Shown here in pieces: positions 12,885 through 23,939 of a DNA stretch of 64,000 nucleotides; within the stretch, counting starts at the first letter, position 1, and each line of letters starts with the position of its first letter. The stretch is from Toxonevra muliebris (lineage: Eukaryota; Arthropoda; Insecta; Diptera; Pallopteridae). The DNA lies in assembly GCA_963691655.1 (NCBI GenBank), contig OY829329.1:8012708-8076707 (forward strand), in the 5' to 3' direction. A program made the position numbers and the translations under genes. The notes beneath the pieces are model-generated. The model was not told the DNA's origin, ran no database searches, and saw only the letters and a program-made list of their open reading frames with translations.

Positions 12885-15840
12885 ATTAAGCTAAAACGCA
12901 CCGTTGCATTTTTCCTTCCTTTGAAATATTTTCTCCGAAATGAAATAAATGAAAAATTGAAACTGTGGTACTCATGTTCTTGTTTGTTTTTGTATTAGTT
13001 TCTTCATCTTATTACGCCCAATCCTAAGACTTAGATATTAGACCTCTTCCCATTTATCCCCTCACAATACCTTCCTAACTTTCTATTTTCTAAAACTGGC
13101 TCTATTCCGGGTATCGCACAGTGGACCTTTGGACACTCTTGAGACTGAATGCCTTGGTTTAATCCTGCTCACCCTTAACTCTAACTTTATGCCTCTACTT
13201 TTCTGAAGTCTTTCCGGATTACGTTCTCTTTTGTACCATAGATTGTTTTTGAGCCTACGAAAGAAAATCAAAAGATGTCGCTAAGTTGTCTATCCTCTAT
13301 TGAATTTTAATATTCATTCTAAATTCAGATTCAGTGCTTCCAATACATATTTAGTAGTATAAAACTCGCACCTTTCGGTCATCTGTCGCAACATTGGTGT
13401 ACTCCGTTCGATGGCGTACTTTTTGACCTCAGTCGAAAGTTCTGAATCAAATCGAGGCATTTTTGCTCATGGTCATGAAAATAAATTTTTAATTAAGTTT
13501 TATCCTTTTTTGTTGCAATATCTAGCTTTAAGTTTATAACTCATAATTTGTAAATATATTTCTTTTTACCATAAAACTTGTACTTTTTGATAGTAAATAA
13601 AATATAGTAATAATAATAAAATTCCGAAGGCCTTCATATGCGCCGTTTTGTGTGAATACCTCTGCACTTCCCTTCTCAACTTCTTACCTGTAAAAGGTGG
13701 TTCTGGTTTGTGGAGGGTCTGGTACCCTTGACCGATGTGATAGTAGCTAAAGGTTTATTAATAGTCAAGTGGTATTAGTGTATTTAAACCAATCTCAATG
13801 CTTTTAATGCTTTTGATTTTATTTAGTACCTTTTCGATTATTTTCGTACTATTTTAGCAAAGCACACTTACTAAAGTGCAAATCGTCACTGGGCAACACT
13901 GATCAAATTAGAACTGGTTGATTTTGATTGGCTATCCTAAGGTAAAATGGCGCTACAGTTAAAATATTTTACTACAGGTGAGAAGAAATGAACTGGTGAT
14001 GGGGAGAGCGAGCGAGAGAGAGTCTCAGACTTTGTTGTTAATTAACCGTTTTTCTCATACAAAATTAACCGATTTTTAATGGAGTCTAGCATCAAAACAA
14101 GCAAAAACCTTTGAAGTAGAATAATTTGTTGGTCTTTCACGTTTTTTTTTTTGTTTAAAATCAAAAAGCCAGATTTTTCCTTAATTTATGTTTTTTTTGT
14201 CTGGCAACAGCGGTTTTAGGGTTGTTCACTCGGCATGTATGTATTTATCTAACCTCGAAATTGTTTGTGTTTCGATATTCCAGAATTAGCTCAAACATAT
14301 TCGAAACCGACCTCATTGAAACTACTGAAAACTTGTAACAAATGCAATTTTTGTTTGAGTGTAAAGAACAGTATAGATTACAGCTAATAATGAATAAAGA
14401 ACTTAATTGCTTGTGGGCTCATTTTGACCTTCGTATTTGAAATAATTAAAATTTGTTTTCAAGCTAAAATGTAACCTGATTCCATTAACATTTTACGAGT
14501 ATTATTTCAAGTATTAAGTATTTTGCTATACTTTTAGTAAGTATATACAAGTCTTTATTCATTTCGTCTGTCTGATCCGCTGATAATGATAAATAATCTG
14601 TCAAAAGCGAAAGGAAAACAAAACAAAACCAAACTGAAAACAAAAAAAAAATTAAAAAGAAACACAACAATGAAGTAAAATACTAAGAAACAACAACAAC
14701 AACAAGAACAACAAAAATAATGAAATAATAGTATTGACAACCCAATTAACATGGTCTGTCTGTAAATTGGATTTTGCGGTTAAAAGGATAAAAATACAAC
14801 AACGAGTAAACGAACGAACATAACAAGACTACAAGATCGTAATTTTACCTGTGTATATTTTACATGTATGCTTATTTGCCTGTCTGTTTCTCTAAGTATC
14901 TGTGTAACTGTCTACACGTCTGTCTGTTTTTTCAGTCTTTTTTAGATTGTTCATGTACTTTTGTAGTCCAAAACTAAATCGTTTTACAAAGTGAAAAGCA
15001 AATGAAAAAATTAAAAAAAAAAAAATTTAATTCCTTGCATACAGTTTTCCAGTTTTCCCTGGTAATTTTAAACCAATAACACTATTTTACATCTGGGTGG
15101 TTTCATATTCGAAAAACAAAAATCCGAAAAAAATAACGAAACCTAACAATTTTTTATTTTTTTTTTATAGAAATTATTCTTTTTAAATGAATTTTCATTG
15201 AAGCGTTAATGTATTTTGTATATGAGCGTGAGTTTTCTTCATTGTTTTCTATTAAAAAAAAAAGTAAAACATTTAATCCTAAAACTCAATTATGTGTATT
15301 ATTATTGGGCGTGTTCGTGAAAAATGCTCAACGCTTTTCAAATACTTCGACCCTAATTTCTCTTCTCTTTTTTTCTATGGATTAATTTAATTATTATGAT
15401 TATTACTTATAATTTTTTTCAACAAGGTTTTAACATCCTTGTTGAATACACAAGAGAATGTGAACTTGAGAGTGAGAGTGAGTGTTTATGTGAGTGAGCG
15501 AGTAAGTGAATTAGTGTTTGTCCAAATATCCTGTGGCCATATTCACGAGTATGTGTTATAAGCTTGTATGTGTGTGTGTGTGTGTGTTGATAATAAATTC
15601 GAAAGTGTGAAATGAATATCCAGCGTTACCCTAATTAGTGACAGATTTAATCGGATTAATTTTCATTTTCACATGCGGTAGTTATACAAAAACGCAAAAA
15701 AAAAAAAAAAAAGAAAAAACAAAGCAAAAAAACCTGGCAACTTTTATAAAAGTTTCACTTTTACATATTTTCTGGTTAACTTTCGTGATTGACTAAAAAC
15801 TAGAGAGTACGAAATATTTTCCAAAATTTAATAAGTATGT
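12885..15840. other. non-coding DNA
   Basis: No gene was recognised. A 40-odd codon minus-strand frame starting MPRFDSELSTEV at about 13459 shows no family resemblance. A-rich patches and CAACAACAAC (14690-14703) are present. A (GT)n run lies at about 15570-15587. Confidence 0.5.
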
Positions 15841-15841
15841 A

Positions 15842-16590
15842 TATTAGGGCGGGGCGATTTGGCAACCGATACCGTGCCTTCGAAATTATGATTCCTCTTG
15901 TCCTTACGAACAAAAAATCCTTCTACGACTTAGGTCTAAAATGAATTTCGAGGCTCCGTAATTTGATTTTTATGGAATTTTTGTAATTACACAGTGCCAC
16001 AGTAAATTTCAAATGTCGAATGGATAACTTTTTTAAGTGTAATTTGGGGTCACTGAACCCGACCCTGTACTCAGATTTTCTCTATCACGTCTGAGATCTT
16101 CGATATGGGGGCCGAAACCCACAATTTTGGGTATACGTGAGACCAATATAAAACTTTTTTTTATTTCACTTTGTACATGCCTCATAGCTAAGAGAAAGTT
16201 GTTTATTATCAACCAGCCCTCCTTACCCGTCCTTTGGGGTGTTATATGAAGCCTTTATTCGATATATGACTATACCGCGTAAACGATCGCCAAACCTATC
16301 ATTAGGTTTTGGTGACATATGTTCTACATAGAAAAGTAGTTGGGGTCACCGAAGGTCAAAATTACCTAGGTCCAACATTTTTTAAAAAATCAACCTTTGA
16401 AAAAAAATTTTTTTTTTTAATGCCTTTGTACTGGTCATACCTTGTGAGGTAATTTTTACAAGAATAAGAGGGTGGAAGGTGTTTTGATGTTCTAGGACCC
16501 CCCCATACTTTTTGATAAGCAAACTTTTTCTCAAACACACTAAAATACTTCTATCATTTCTTTAGCCTCTAGGCAATATTGTTCAAAGCT
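15842..16590. repeat. probable dispersed repeat, ends unresolved
   Basis: The stretch is more GC-balanced than its surroundings and starts with TATTAGGGCGGGGCGATTT, a word that looks like a transposon terminus next to a TA. It has no open frame, and the opposite end could not be matched. It could be an old Tc1/mariner-type MITE, but no copy occurs elsewhere in the window to confirm this. Confidence 0.3.
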
Positions 16591-16594
16591 GTAC

Positions 16595-17110
16595 TTAAAA
16601 AACTTCAAAAATTTGCGGTATGGAGTTTAGATGTAAGATTCTTATATTCATTTAAGATACGAAAATGATTAGTAAACTTTAGAAGACAGTTCACCTCCAG
16701 TTTAGCAACCACGTTCAGACCCTCAAACTGTGGAGCTTCTAAGTACATTAATCGAGTCCAAGCGAGCGCGGGACAGGAACAAAGAAGATGCTCTAGAATT
16801 TCCTTCGCATCTTGCTCCATACATTTCCTTAGCATCTTGCTCCATACATTTACTTCACCTTTCATTATTGGTTAGTTAATTAGTTTAAAAGCGTGAGTTG
16901 CCAGTTAGTACGCCAATTACTGTTCTGCAGTCCGTAAGATTGAACGATATAACAGATTTTGCGTACCTCTCGCTGTAGGGGTCACACATGACTTTAGCAA
17001 TTTTGTATGCAGGCATATTTCTCCACTTAGCTTTCGCTTTCTTTCACATGCGTGCTTCCAGGTTACAATTAGCTACCTGAAGAGGCATCAGTACCTCGCC
17101 GATTTCATGT
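16595..17110 (-). pseudogene. LINE ORF2 C-terminal fragment
   Basis: On the minus strand the frame contains W.N.PAYKIAKVMCDPYSER, then DCRTVIGVLTG, and after a frameshift ILEHLLCSCPALAWTRL. This order matches the C-terminal domain after RNase H in non-LTR retrotransposons: an LTGHC-type motif followed by an H..C.CPAL motif. Only this domain survives, so it is a truncated relic with at least one frameshift. It is related in type to the fragments at 10281 and 44801 but is not an obvious direct copy. Confidence 0.55.
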
Positions 17111-17459
17111 TCAAGCAAATTAGTTGGATTCCATTTGAATCCACAGATTCCAAAATTTGAGAACACTGTAGAAATTTTTACAACCGGTTGTAGAAAAAAC
17201 CAAACAACTGATGTAGATTTTCTATATATAAATATATATATATTGCTTTGGAAATTTTCTTTTTTAATTTTTTTACATTTGGTCGTGACTCACGATTTCA
17301 ATAATTGTCTTTATAGTTTTCCCGATTCGGACTCACAGCTGGTTCAACAGGGCCATTTTTAAAGGTTCCAGTGTGCTCTGCCTCCAAAGATAAAGTGGAT
17401 TTCCCTTCTTGCTCTGCCGCCTAGCAGCATCAGCTACGCTCTCCTTGAAATTTATTTTC

Positions 17460-17860
17460 AGTCGCAACATGAATCCATCCATCTGTCCGTTTTACTCTCT
17501 ATGCACACTTGTCCTCCTTTACTTATCACCTACGATTATATTTTTATAAAATTTAATTACAAATAACGGTGCGCAAACTATTAAAATCGATAAAATTTTA
17601 ACTTTTAAAACAAAAATGCAGACTGCGCTGCTCAAGAAATAGAAAATAATGGCGATGACAGTAACCTGTGTTGCCAACTATTTCAGTGGAGACTTGGACG
17701 CAGGGTCGCAAAAATTAGTATAAAGTAAAGTAATATTTAAGGAATGCTCGATTCAAATAGAGACGTTCACAATATTACTAGGGAAAATGAAATTAAATAT
17801 TCAATCAGAATTTCAAATTCCGAGTAGGTATTTTACCCATACATTCTTTTACATCGGAAC
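17460..17860. repeat. dispersed non-coding repeat, copy 1 of 3
   Basis: It shares long blocks with 23940-24330 and 25620-25849, all in the same orientation. Common words are GATGACAGTAACCTG, GTTGCCAACTAT, GCAGGGTCGCAAAAATTAGT and GGGAAAATGAAA. Copies 1 and 2 also share an upstream block around TTTTACTCTCTAYGCRCAC. No coding capacity or clear ends were found. Confidence 0.75.
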
Positions 17861-17861
17861 C

Positions 17862-19660
17862 GATGATATCTGCTGATAATTTGTGAAAAAAATTGAGAAA
17901 CGAAATATTTTAAAATTTCTTCATTTTTATTCAATTATAAATAACCAAAAATTTTCAATTGCTTCCCGAACAGTTTTACCTATACAAACTCTCACATACA
18001 AAACTTTAAGTAAAACAAAATTTAATATCAAAAACAAAACGAAACTGAAAAAAAAAAAAAATTAAAATTGTCATCTTTTTCGTATAAATTATGCAAGAAA
18101 TAAGAATTTTTTTTATAATTTTTAAAATTTAATTTACATAAGCCACGTATAAAAGTTTTCGAATCTCATGCTCGAAACTCATGATGACGTCGCGACGATG
18201 ATTTTCCGCTGTCGTTTCATCAAAATTGTTTGCTGCATGCAACTCTGTATAGGTAACAAGAAAGGAAGGAAGGAAGCGGATGAGCAAGCAACAAAGAGAG
18301 AGAGAGAGAGGATGAACAAAGTGAGCGTGTAGAGGAAATTCATGCGATAAAAATAATTTTTCATTACATTGCAAAAATATGAAGACAACATGGCAAGTAG
18401 CAAGCAAGTAGCCGCCACAACAGTAGCAACGTACCGTACCGTACCGTAGGGAATCGGAATGTATCGGCATGAAATGTTATATGAATGTAGTTACATATTT
18501 ACATGAATATGGAGTGGTAGCAATGAGCATTTGAAGGATGCGAATGCAATGGTGAATTAAAAATAAAATAAAAAAATTATGTCTTTACGCAAATACATAT
18601 TCGCTTACTTAGTGTGTATGTGTGCTTGTGTGTGTATGTGTGCGTATTTAAACAGTGGGGTGTGATAAAACTCAAGGATTATATCATATTATGGTATTCA
18701 TAATTGTGATGTTTACACACATTCACACACATGCACAAGCAAGTAGGTTTTTGAGATACTTTTTTTTTATCTACAGGATATATGAGAGTATCCGACAGAC
18801 AGACAGTTGTGTTGTTGGTCTCGTCATACACTTCTTCTTGTTGTTGTTGCTGCTGCTGCTGCTATGGTTGGCACAATATAATAGGTTGGCATTACGATTT
18901 ATGAGCTTGTGATGAAATGAATTAGCAGTGTATGGTAAAAGGATGAAAAGGGGTTGTTTGTGGGGGGTGTGGGGGGGGGGAGAGCTATTACAAAAATGAA
19001 AGAGGTAAATGTGTAAATGCGTTTCTGCTGCTGGTGCAAATTGTTAATTTGATAAGTAAATAAGAAAAGAATCAACGAATTCATTGCTCACAATTACAAT
19101 TTCACACACAGAGAGAGAGAGAGAGAGAGAAAAGCTGTAAAAATTAAAATGATTTTTAAATGGCACCATTGCCATTCAGTCAGTAAGCGAGTAAGTAAAA
19201 ATGCTCAAGTGTTTTCATTTCTTCCCTTCACAACTTTGCGCCGGACAAAATTGAATTAAAATGAAACGAAGCTGCAGTAAAAAAAGAAAGTGGCGACAAA
19301 ATGATATAAAAGAAGCTACTACTACTACTGGCTACTACTGTTGTTGCTTATGCAGCTATGCTTTTTATTAATTCATTAACAATGCATCAAGCATGCACAC
19401 ACACACACACACACACTTGCACACATACCAAGCGGCAATAACATCCCAGTTGAACTTTGGATGATCGAGCGCTCCAAAACGAGCAATTGATTACTCTCTA
19501 TTGCTCCAGAGTTCTTGCATTTTGTACTCCTTTTAACATTGCATGTCCTAGGGCATGGAGTACTCGTTTTAGCCTCCAAAAGGAGTAATAAAGAAGGACA
19601 CGATTACGAGCATGAGCTCACTTGCATTTCATAGAAAAACAAAACTCCGAAATAGTTCCT
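17862..19660. other. non-coding DNA with microsatellites
   Basis: No gene was recognised. It holds a GA-rich tract (18295-18312), TACCG repeats (18432-18448), CTG-rich sequence at about 18840-18862, a (GA)n run at 19111-19131 and a (CA)n run at 19396-19414. Confidence 0.55.
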
Positions 19661-19665
19661 TACAA

Positions 19666-19752
19666 AATTCATGACACCATGGACTAGTTGTCTAAACCGC
19701 CAGTAAGCACGCAAGCACTTGTGTGTGCCTAGGTTCAAATCCCACAACATTT
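19666..19752 (+). other. class II tRNA-like (Leu-like) sequence with T-run
   Basis: TTCAAATCCCAC matches the T-arm/B box of tRNA-Leu. The upstream words ATGGACTAGTTGTCTAA and CGCCAG line up with the tRNA-Leu D-arm and anticodon-stem region. A run of nine T follows the T-arm within about five bases, as a Pol III terminator would. The acceptor stem does not pair convincingly, so this is probably a tRNA pseudogene or SINE head. It ends about 55 bp before the DD37E element. Confidence 0.35.
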
Positions 19753-19954
19753 TTTTTTTATTTTAATGTTGTACTCATTTTTGTTAATTTTTTTTTAATA
19801 TTTACTAAGGAGTGAGATCGAAAAAATCTTAGCATATAGAAAATTCAATAATTTTTAAACGGTTGATCTTAGAGTTTTGATTTTCTTTTTTATTTAATTG
19901 ATATTTTATAAATTACAGAAAAATACAACTTTTATAGTTCTAACCACTATTTAT

Positions 19955-20029
19955 GACGACCTCGATAGCCTAGTGGATAGTGCACTAGACTTTCATCTGG
20001 GAGGTTCGGGTTCGATTCCCGTCTTCGTC
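19955..20029 (+). other. tRNA-like SINE head (Pol III A and B boxes)
   Basis: The A box is TAGCCTAGTGG and the B box is GGTTCGATTCC, both at consensus. The acceptor arms GACGA and TCGTC pair over five bases, and the T stem CGGG/CCCG closes around TTCGATT. The anticodon stem can pair but leaves a six-base loop, so the isotype is unclear (Lys- or Glu-like). This is most likely the promoter of the SINE, not a functional tRNA. Confidence 0.7.
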
Positions 20030-20260
20030 TGGTGGTTAATTTTCATTACTTTCTTATATTCACTATCAATATGAAGTGTATGAGAATTATAAGATAGTGT
20101 ACAAGTGCAAACTTTGGTTGGTAATGGCAAAATCACCAAGCCGATAAAAAATTGCCACACCGCCGTTCGGAATCGGCGTTAAACTGTAGGTCCAACTATG
20201 TGGTATCACAATGGGCCGTTCAGGCCTAGGTGCGTCTCTCGACAGCCACTCCAACCTAAC
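19957..20260 (+). mobile_element. tRNA-derived SINE with (CCTAA)n tail, full length
   Basis: It is flanked by a perfect 17-bp target duplication, CTAACCACTATTTATGA (19940-19956 and 20261-20277). The duplication may be shorter by up to six bases because CTAACC also resembles the tail. The 5' end is a foldable tRNA-like head (19955-20029) with A and B boxes. The body contains TCACAATGGGCCGTTCAGG and the 3' end is CCAACCTAACCTAACC. A 5'-truncated relative sits at 26419-26485. Its 3' end resembles that of the LINE at 10281. It lies in the DD37E element, so it is younger than that insertion. Confidence 0.85.
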
Positions 20261-20261
20261 C

Positions 20262-21280
20262 TAACCACTATTTATGAACTCGTGGACCTTTTTTGGTAAG
20301 CCTTCCATTAGAGATTTGATAGTTGTTTCAGACACTTTTTTGGAACAGTTTGCCCAACTATCTCTTTTTAAAATCTTCAATATTTTGGGACACCTTTTTT
20401 GTGCTCTTTAAGTTTCTTTTCACAAGAGCCCAATATCTCTCCACTGGTGTTAGTTCAGGACAATTTAGAGGATTGGCCTCTCTTGGTACAAAAACTATGT
20501 TATTACTTTGGTACCACTCCAGAGTTTTCTTGCCGTAGTGGCATGAAGCCAAATTGGGCCAAAAATATGTGGACACATTTTGCTCTCTTATGAAAGGAAG
20601 AAGTCTTTTTTTCAAACATTCTTTGATGTATATTTCGGTATTTATAGAGCCTCCGGTAACAAATGACTTGCTTATTTTGCCGCAACTGCATATAGCTTGC
20701 CATATCAGGAATGTTTTAGGAAATTTTGTCTGCTTTTGGATTCTAAATTGTTCTTCGACATTTCCTCGAACATCAGCAACATAAAAAATTTGACCCGGAA
20801 GCTGCGTAAAATCTGCCAGTACATACGTTTCGTCATCCATTACACACCATGAATATTTTTGTATGAAATTCGTTTTTAATTTCCGAGCTCTACTTTTGGC
20901 GTCTAAATTTTTTGCAGCATTCCTCTCTGGAACTTTTTGGACTTTGTATATTTTCAAACCTGCATTGGCTTTAACTTTTCACACCAAATAGTCAGAGCAC
21001 TGGGCTAACAGGGCAGTTTTTCTACCCGAAGTGTTTGGAGATCTTTTCAATATGCTTTCTATTTTCTTGGCTTTCCCAATATCATGTGGTCCTTGTTTTC
21101 TTCCCGAACCAGGTTTCCTATTTCCTATCGATGATCAAATTCTCCTGAAACTGTTTAATAACATTGGAAACAGTTTGACGGCAAACAATCAATTCTTTGG
21201 CCAATTTTTTGTAGGACCAATTTGGATTTTTTTTGAAAATTTTCAATAATTTTAAGACCTACTACGTTTTCTTCACTCAT
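20262..21280 (-). pseudogene. DD37E transposase, inactivated
   Basis: The likely start is ATG at 21280 (MSEENVVGLKIIENF). The N-terminal helix-turn-helix half is frame-shifted. The longest open piece covers 20358-20957 and holds the catalytic core: MDDETYV (first Asp), YFWPNLASCHYGKKTLEWY, then NCPELTPVERYWAL with the Glu. Residue counting from the second acid to the Glu gives 37 residues between them, the ITmD37E/DD37E spacing described from mosquitoes. The second catalytic Asp is replaced by Asn (WPN instead of WPD). A further frameshift precedes the C-terminal segment LPKKVHEFINSG. A SINE has inserted at the stop codon. The element cannot encode active transposase. Confidence 0.85.
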
Positions 21281-21479
21281 TTTGATCAAACTTACAATAA
21301 ATCAACATGTTTATCATTAAAAATAACAACTGACATATTTTTCAAAGATAACTAGATCAAAGAAATTTTTAAATTTTACACCCAAAAAAAAATTATTAAG
21401 CAAAACGTGTGTTAAGATTTTTTTTAATCTTACTCCTTATTATCGTTTTATAATTTTATTATTTTCTTGAGTTACCTTT

Positions 21480-21560
21480 TTCCAGGCTCGAACCTATGGC
21501 TGATAAATTCGCATCGCGAATATTCAACGACACGCTTACCAACTGAGCCACACAAGCAAA
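21480..21560 (-). other. class II tRNA-like sequence, degenerate
   Basis: Read on the minus strand it has an excellent A box (GTGGCTCAGTTGGTAAGCG), a hairpin TTCGC-GAT-GCGAA where a long variable arm would lie, and a B box GGTTCGAGCCT. T-stem pairing is poor, so it is likely a tRNA pseudogene or SINE head. It lies about 43 bp outside the right end of the DD37E element. Confidence 0.4.
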
Positions 21561-21561
21561 T

Positions 21562-22600
21562 TTATTGTCATTGAATTTTGTTTCTTTTACTCTTTCTTGG
21601 AATGATTCTAGTATTAGTTACTGATTTTTAACTCTTTGATGCATACGATTTTAAACAAATTAAAAAACCAGTTATAAATAAATTTTTTTGGTTTATATCA
21701 TTATCAGCAGAATGAGAAACTGTAAATAAAATATTAAACTGTGTGACTATAAGTAATTTCAACTTTTCGAGGTGGGTTAAAATATATCACACTATGCATA
21801 AAAAGATATGCGGTGCAGTTTTTACCCCATCTAACCCTAAAGAGTTAACTGAGCAAGAGAGAGTAAGATATACAAATTTGAAGTACTCAATCAGGCTGTC
21901 TTTGTTTATCATTATTTCTAAAAATAGACCATATAAAATTAGTGAAATTGTGTCAGTGAAACTGAAAAATTTTGTTACTGTATTGGAGTTGCTCGTTTAT
22001 CGCTACTTTTGGAGTAACGAAATCATTAATCGTTTGAGGAGTACTCGCTGTTTGTGCAACTGGGATTTGCTGCACTCATTGTCCGTTGTAGCAGCCAGCA
22101 GCAGCAATATCATCTAAAAAGATATGAGAGTTTTAAGCTCTTCTTCTTCTTCATCATCATCGCTATCATTGTAAAGGAATTGTGCATGCAGCATTCTAAA
22201 AAAAAAAAATTAATTATGAATTATGGCATTTTAAGCGAAGATCATTAAAAAAGATAAAAATGAAATAATACAAAATTTAAATCATCTCAACAGTTTCTCT
22301 TCTTTTTTTTGTGAACATGCAACAAACGCATGCTGCTTGCAGTGACAAATGAATAATTGTTTTTGTTTTTTTTTTTTAGAAAATTTTACATGCCTTAGGA
22401 TAACTCACTTGCTTTTTGTATAGGGCATTCCTACTAAAATCAAATGCGACCCGGTAGTTATGTCTTACAGTACCTGTTCACTGAATGATAACCGATGAAC
22501 ATATTTATAAACTTTTAACTTCACTCATCCATAGGGAACAAACTATGTATTTAAGTTAGAAAAATAAAAGTGGTAACCCTTTTATTTGTGAGTAAAAGTC
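21562..22600. other. non-coding DNA; right part may be the 3' UTR of the Tc1-like element
   Basis: No gene was recognised. CAGCAGCAGC near 22099-22108 and TTCTTCTTCTTC near 22141 are simple repeats. The last 150-200 bp lie immediately downstream of the Tc1-like stop codon (minus strand) and probably belong to that element, but its terminal repeat was not identified. Confidence 0.45.
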
Positions 22601-22681
22601 ATTTTTGTCTTTATCACCAATATTTTGTTTGACCGTCTGTGTTTTCTCGAACCGTCTTTAGTCTGTCAGACATACTATTAA

Positions 22682-22811
22682 CCCAATAATGGCTAGCGAA
22701 GCCATATGCCAACTTGTCGCTGAGCCGTTCCTGAGCCAGGTTCAAGAACAAGTTTTTTCTCAAGTCACTTTTTTGATCTAACTACTTTGGTTCCCTCTCG
22801 TCCTTAATGGG
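22682..22811. mobile_element. 130-bp TTAA MITE, empty-site copy
   Basis: It is flanked by TTAA on both sides (22678-22681 and 22812-22815). The ends are CCCAATAATGGC and, read inward from the right, CCCATTAAGGAC. It is inserted within the Tc1-like transposase pseudogene between the NPIE block and the C-terminus. It is the same family as 27108-27311 but lacks the 76-bp insertion found there, so it serves as the paralogous empty site. Confidence 0.8.
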
Positions 22812-23282
22812 TTAATGCAATTTATGATAATTACCTTTATTTCAGAATCATTATTCTAAGCATACATGATGTTTTCTTTCAAAACTGCTATCGTGCGGCT
22901 TTGCCGTGTATTTGAGATAGACTCAGCAATTCTCTATGGGATTAAGATACGGAGAATTACCGGCTCAATTATCAGCACCTGTAAATTTAGTGAATTCAGG
23001 AAGCTCATGCTTGTTCTTGCCGCGTGGCAAGGAGCACCATCCTGCATGAACGTGTATTCTTTGTTAGGGTGGCGTAAGCTGTCTGAGTAGGGGATCAAAA
23101 CGGTTGCTAGCACTTCAATGTACTGAGCAGATCGCATTATTCCCTCTACAAAGTATATTGAACCTGGGTCCTCTGCAGTAATACAAATTCAAATCATGCA
23201 GTCATCGCTCCCTCTTTCTTCTGCGAACAAATTTGGCTGATTCCATCACTGCCTCCAAACGGCATTCGTCGTTAAAGATAAC

Positions 23283-23354
23283 CTAAAAAAGGAGAAAAAA
23301 TAAGTGAAGTGTTGTGAAACAAAAGTGAGAAAAGTTGATTTTCAGTCATCTCAC
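23283..23354 (-). other. putative spliceosomal intron in the Tc1-like transposase
   Basis: On the minus strand the exon ends AGAAAG, the intron starts GTGAGATGACTG and ends CTTATTTTTTCTCCTTTTTTAG, and the next exon starts GTTATCTTTAAC. Removing the 72 bases joins CWRK to VIFNDEC in frame, with phase-0 junctions. The acceptor has a good pyrimidine tract. Confidence 0.6.
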
Positions 23355-23939
23355 CTTTCTCCAACAGCTTTGTTTCATTGTTTGATGTAGCTGTGCCTAA
23401 TACAGTCTCTTTTTAGACATCAATTCGGTTAGCTTTGGAGCTTTGGTTTCTTTGCTGGGCGTCTACAAAATAATTCATTTTCGTATATTTGTCTACGCAA
23501 AGTCATAAGCGATATTTTGATTACAGCAGCTTTCAACTTCACTAGCATGATACAATATGATGCACATAGGCTTGCTTAAGCTATCTGAACCATCTCTCAT
23601 TGTTGTTGCTCTCATTTCGTGGCAGTTTTGGCGCTTATTTTGACCAAGTATACTTAAATTTTTACTTTCCTTCGCTATGTTTACAAGAGAGGCCTTCACT
23701 TTTTTCACTATTTCTGCGTAACTGGATCTACCCTTTTTCTCAAAAGCCATAGTTTTTATTTTTTGATCCATACTAAGGTCTTTGTTCTTTCCCATGCTTC
23801 AAAAATTGAGCTTTAAGGCGAAAATGTTTTTTTTTTTTTTGTATTAGGTTCCAATGGGCAAAAATGTTATTTTTCTTTGCTAATGGCTGTTTTAAATCAA
23901 CAGCATCTGCTAAACTCTACTCGAGTTTTTCAGCCGCAA

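Larger units (their letters stand above)
19808..21437 (-). mobile_element. DD37E-type Tc1/mariner-superfamily transposon
   Basis: It is bounded by TA dinucleotides (19806-19807 and 21438-21439). The terminal inverted repeats begin AGGAGTGAGATCGAAAAAATC on one side and AGGAGTAAGATTAAAAAAAATC on the other. The element is 1630 bp including a 304-bp SINE plus its 17-bp duplication, so about 1.3 kb before that insertion. It encodes a broken transposase on the minus strand. A second copy of its left end occurs at 49936-49996, which confirms the terminus independently. Confidence 0.85.
22618..23795 (-). pseudogene. Tc1-like (DD34E) transposase with an intron, interrupted by a MITE
   Basis: On the minus strand it starts MGKNKDLSMDQKIKTMAF, an N-terminal helix-turn-helix typical of Tc1 transposases. 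It continues, after frameshifts, to VIFNDECRLEAVME with the first catalytic Asp. FMQDGAPCHAAR carries the second Asp, and a decayed WAGNSPDLNPIENCW block follows (the two Trp have become TGA and the Asp of SPD is Tyr, but the Glu of NPIE is kept). The C-terminus SMSDRLKTVRENTDGQTKYW ends at 22618. Between NPIE and this tail lies a 130-bp TTAA MITE. A 72-bp intron-like segment with GT-AG ends (23283-23354) splits the frame just before VIFNDEC. Terminal repeats were not located. Confidence 0.8.

Noticed and set aside
13318..13461. Minus-strand frame MPRFDSELSTEVKKYAIERS
   Set aside because: Looks somewhat protein-like, but it is short and matches no family I can name; left as background.
19955..20029. 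Functional tRNA gene
   Set aside because: The cloverleaf is good, but it forms the 5' end of a SINE with its own target duplication and has a six-base anticodon loop.
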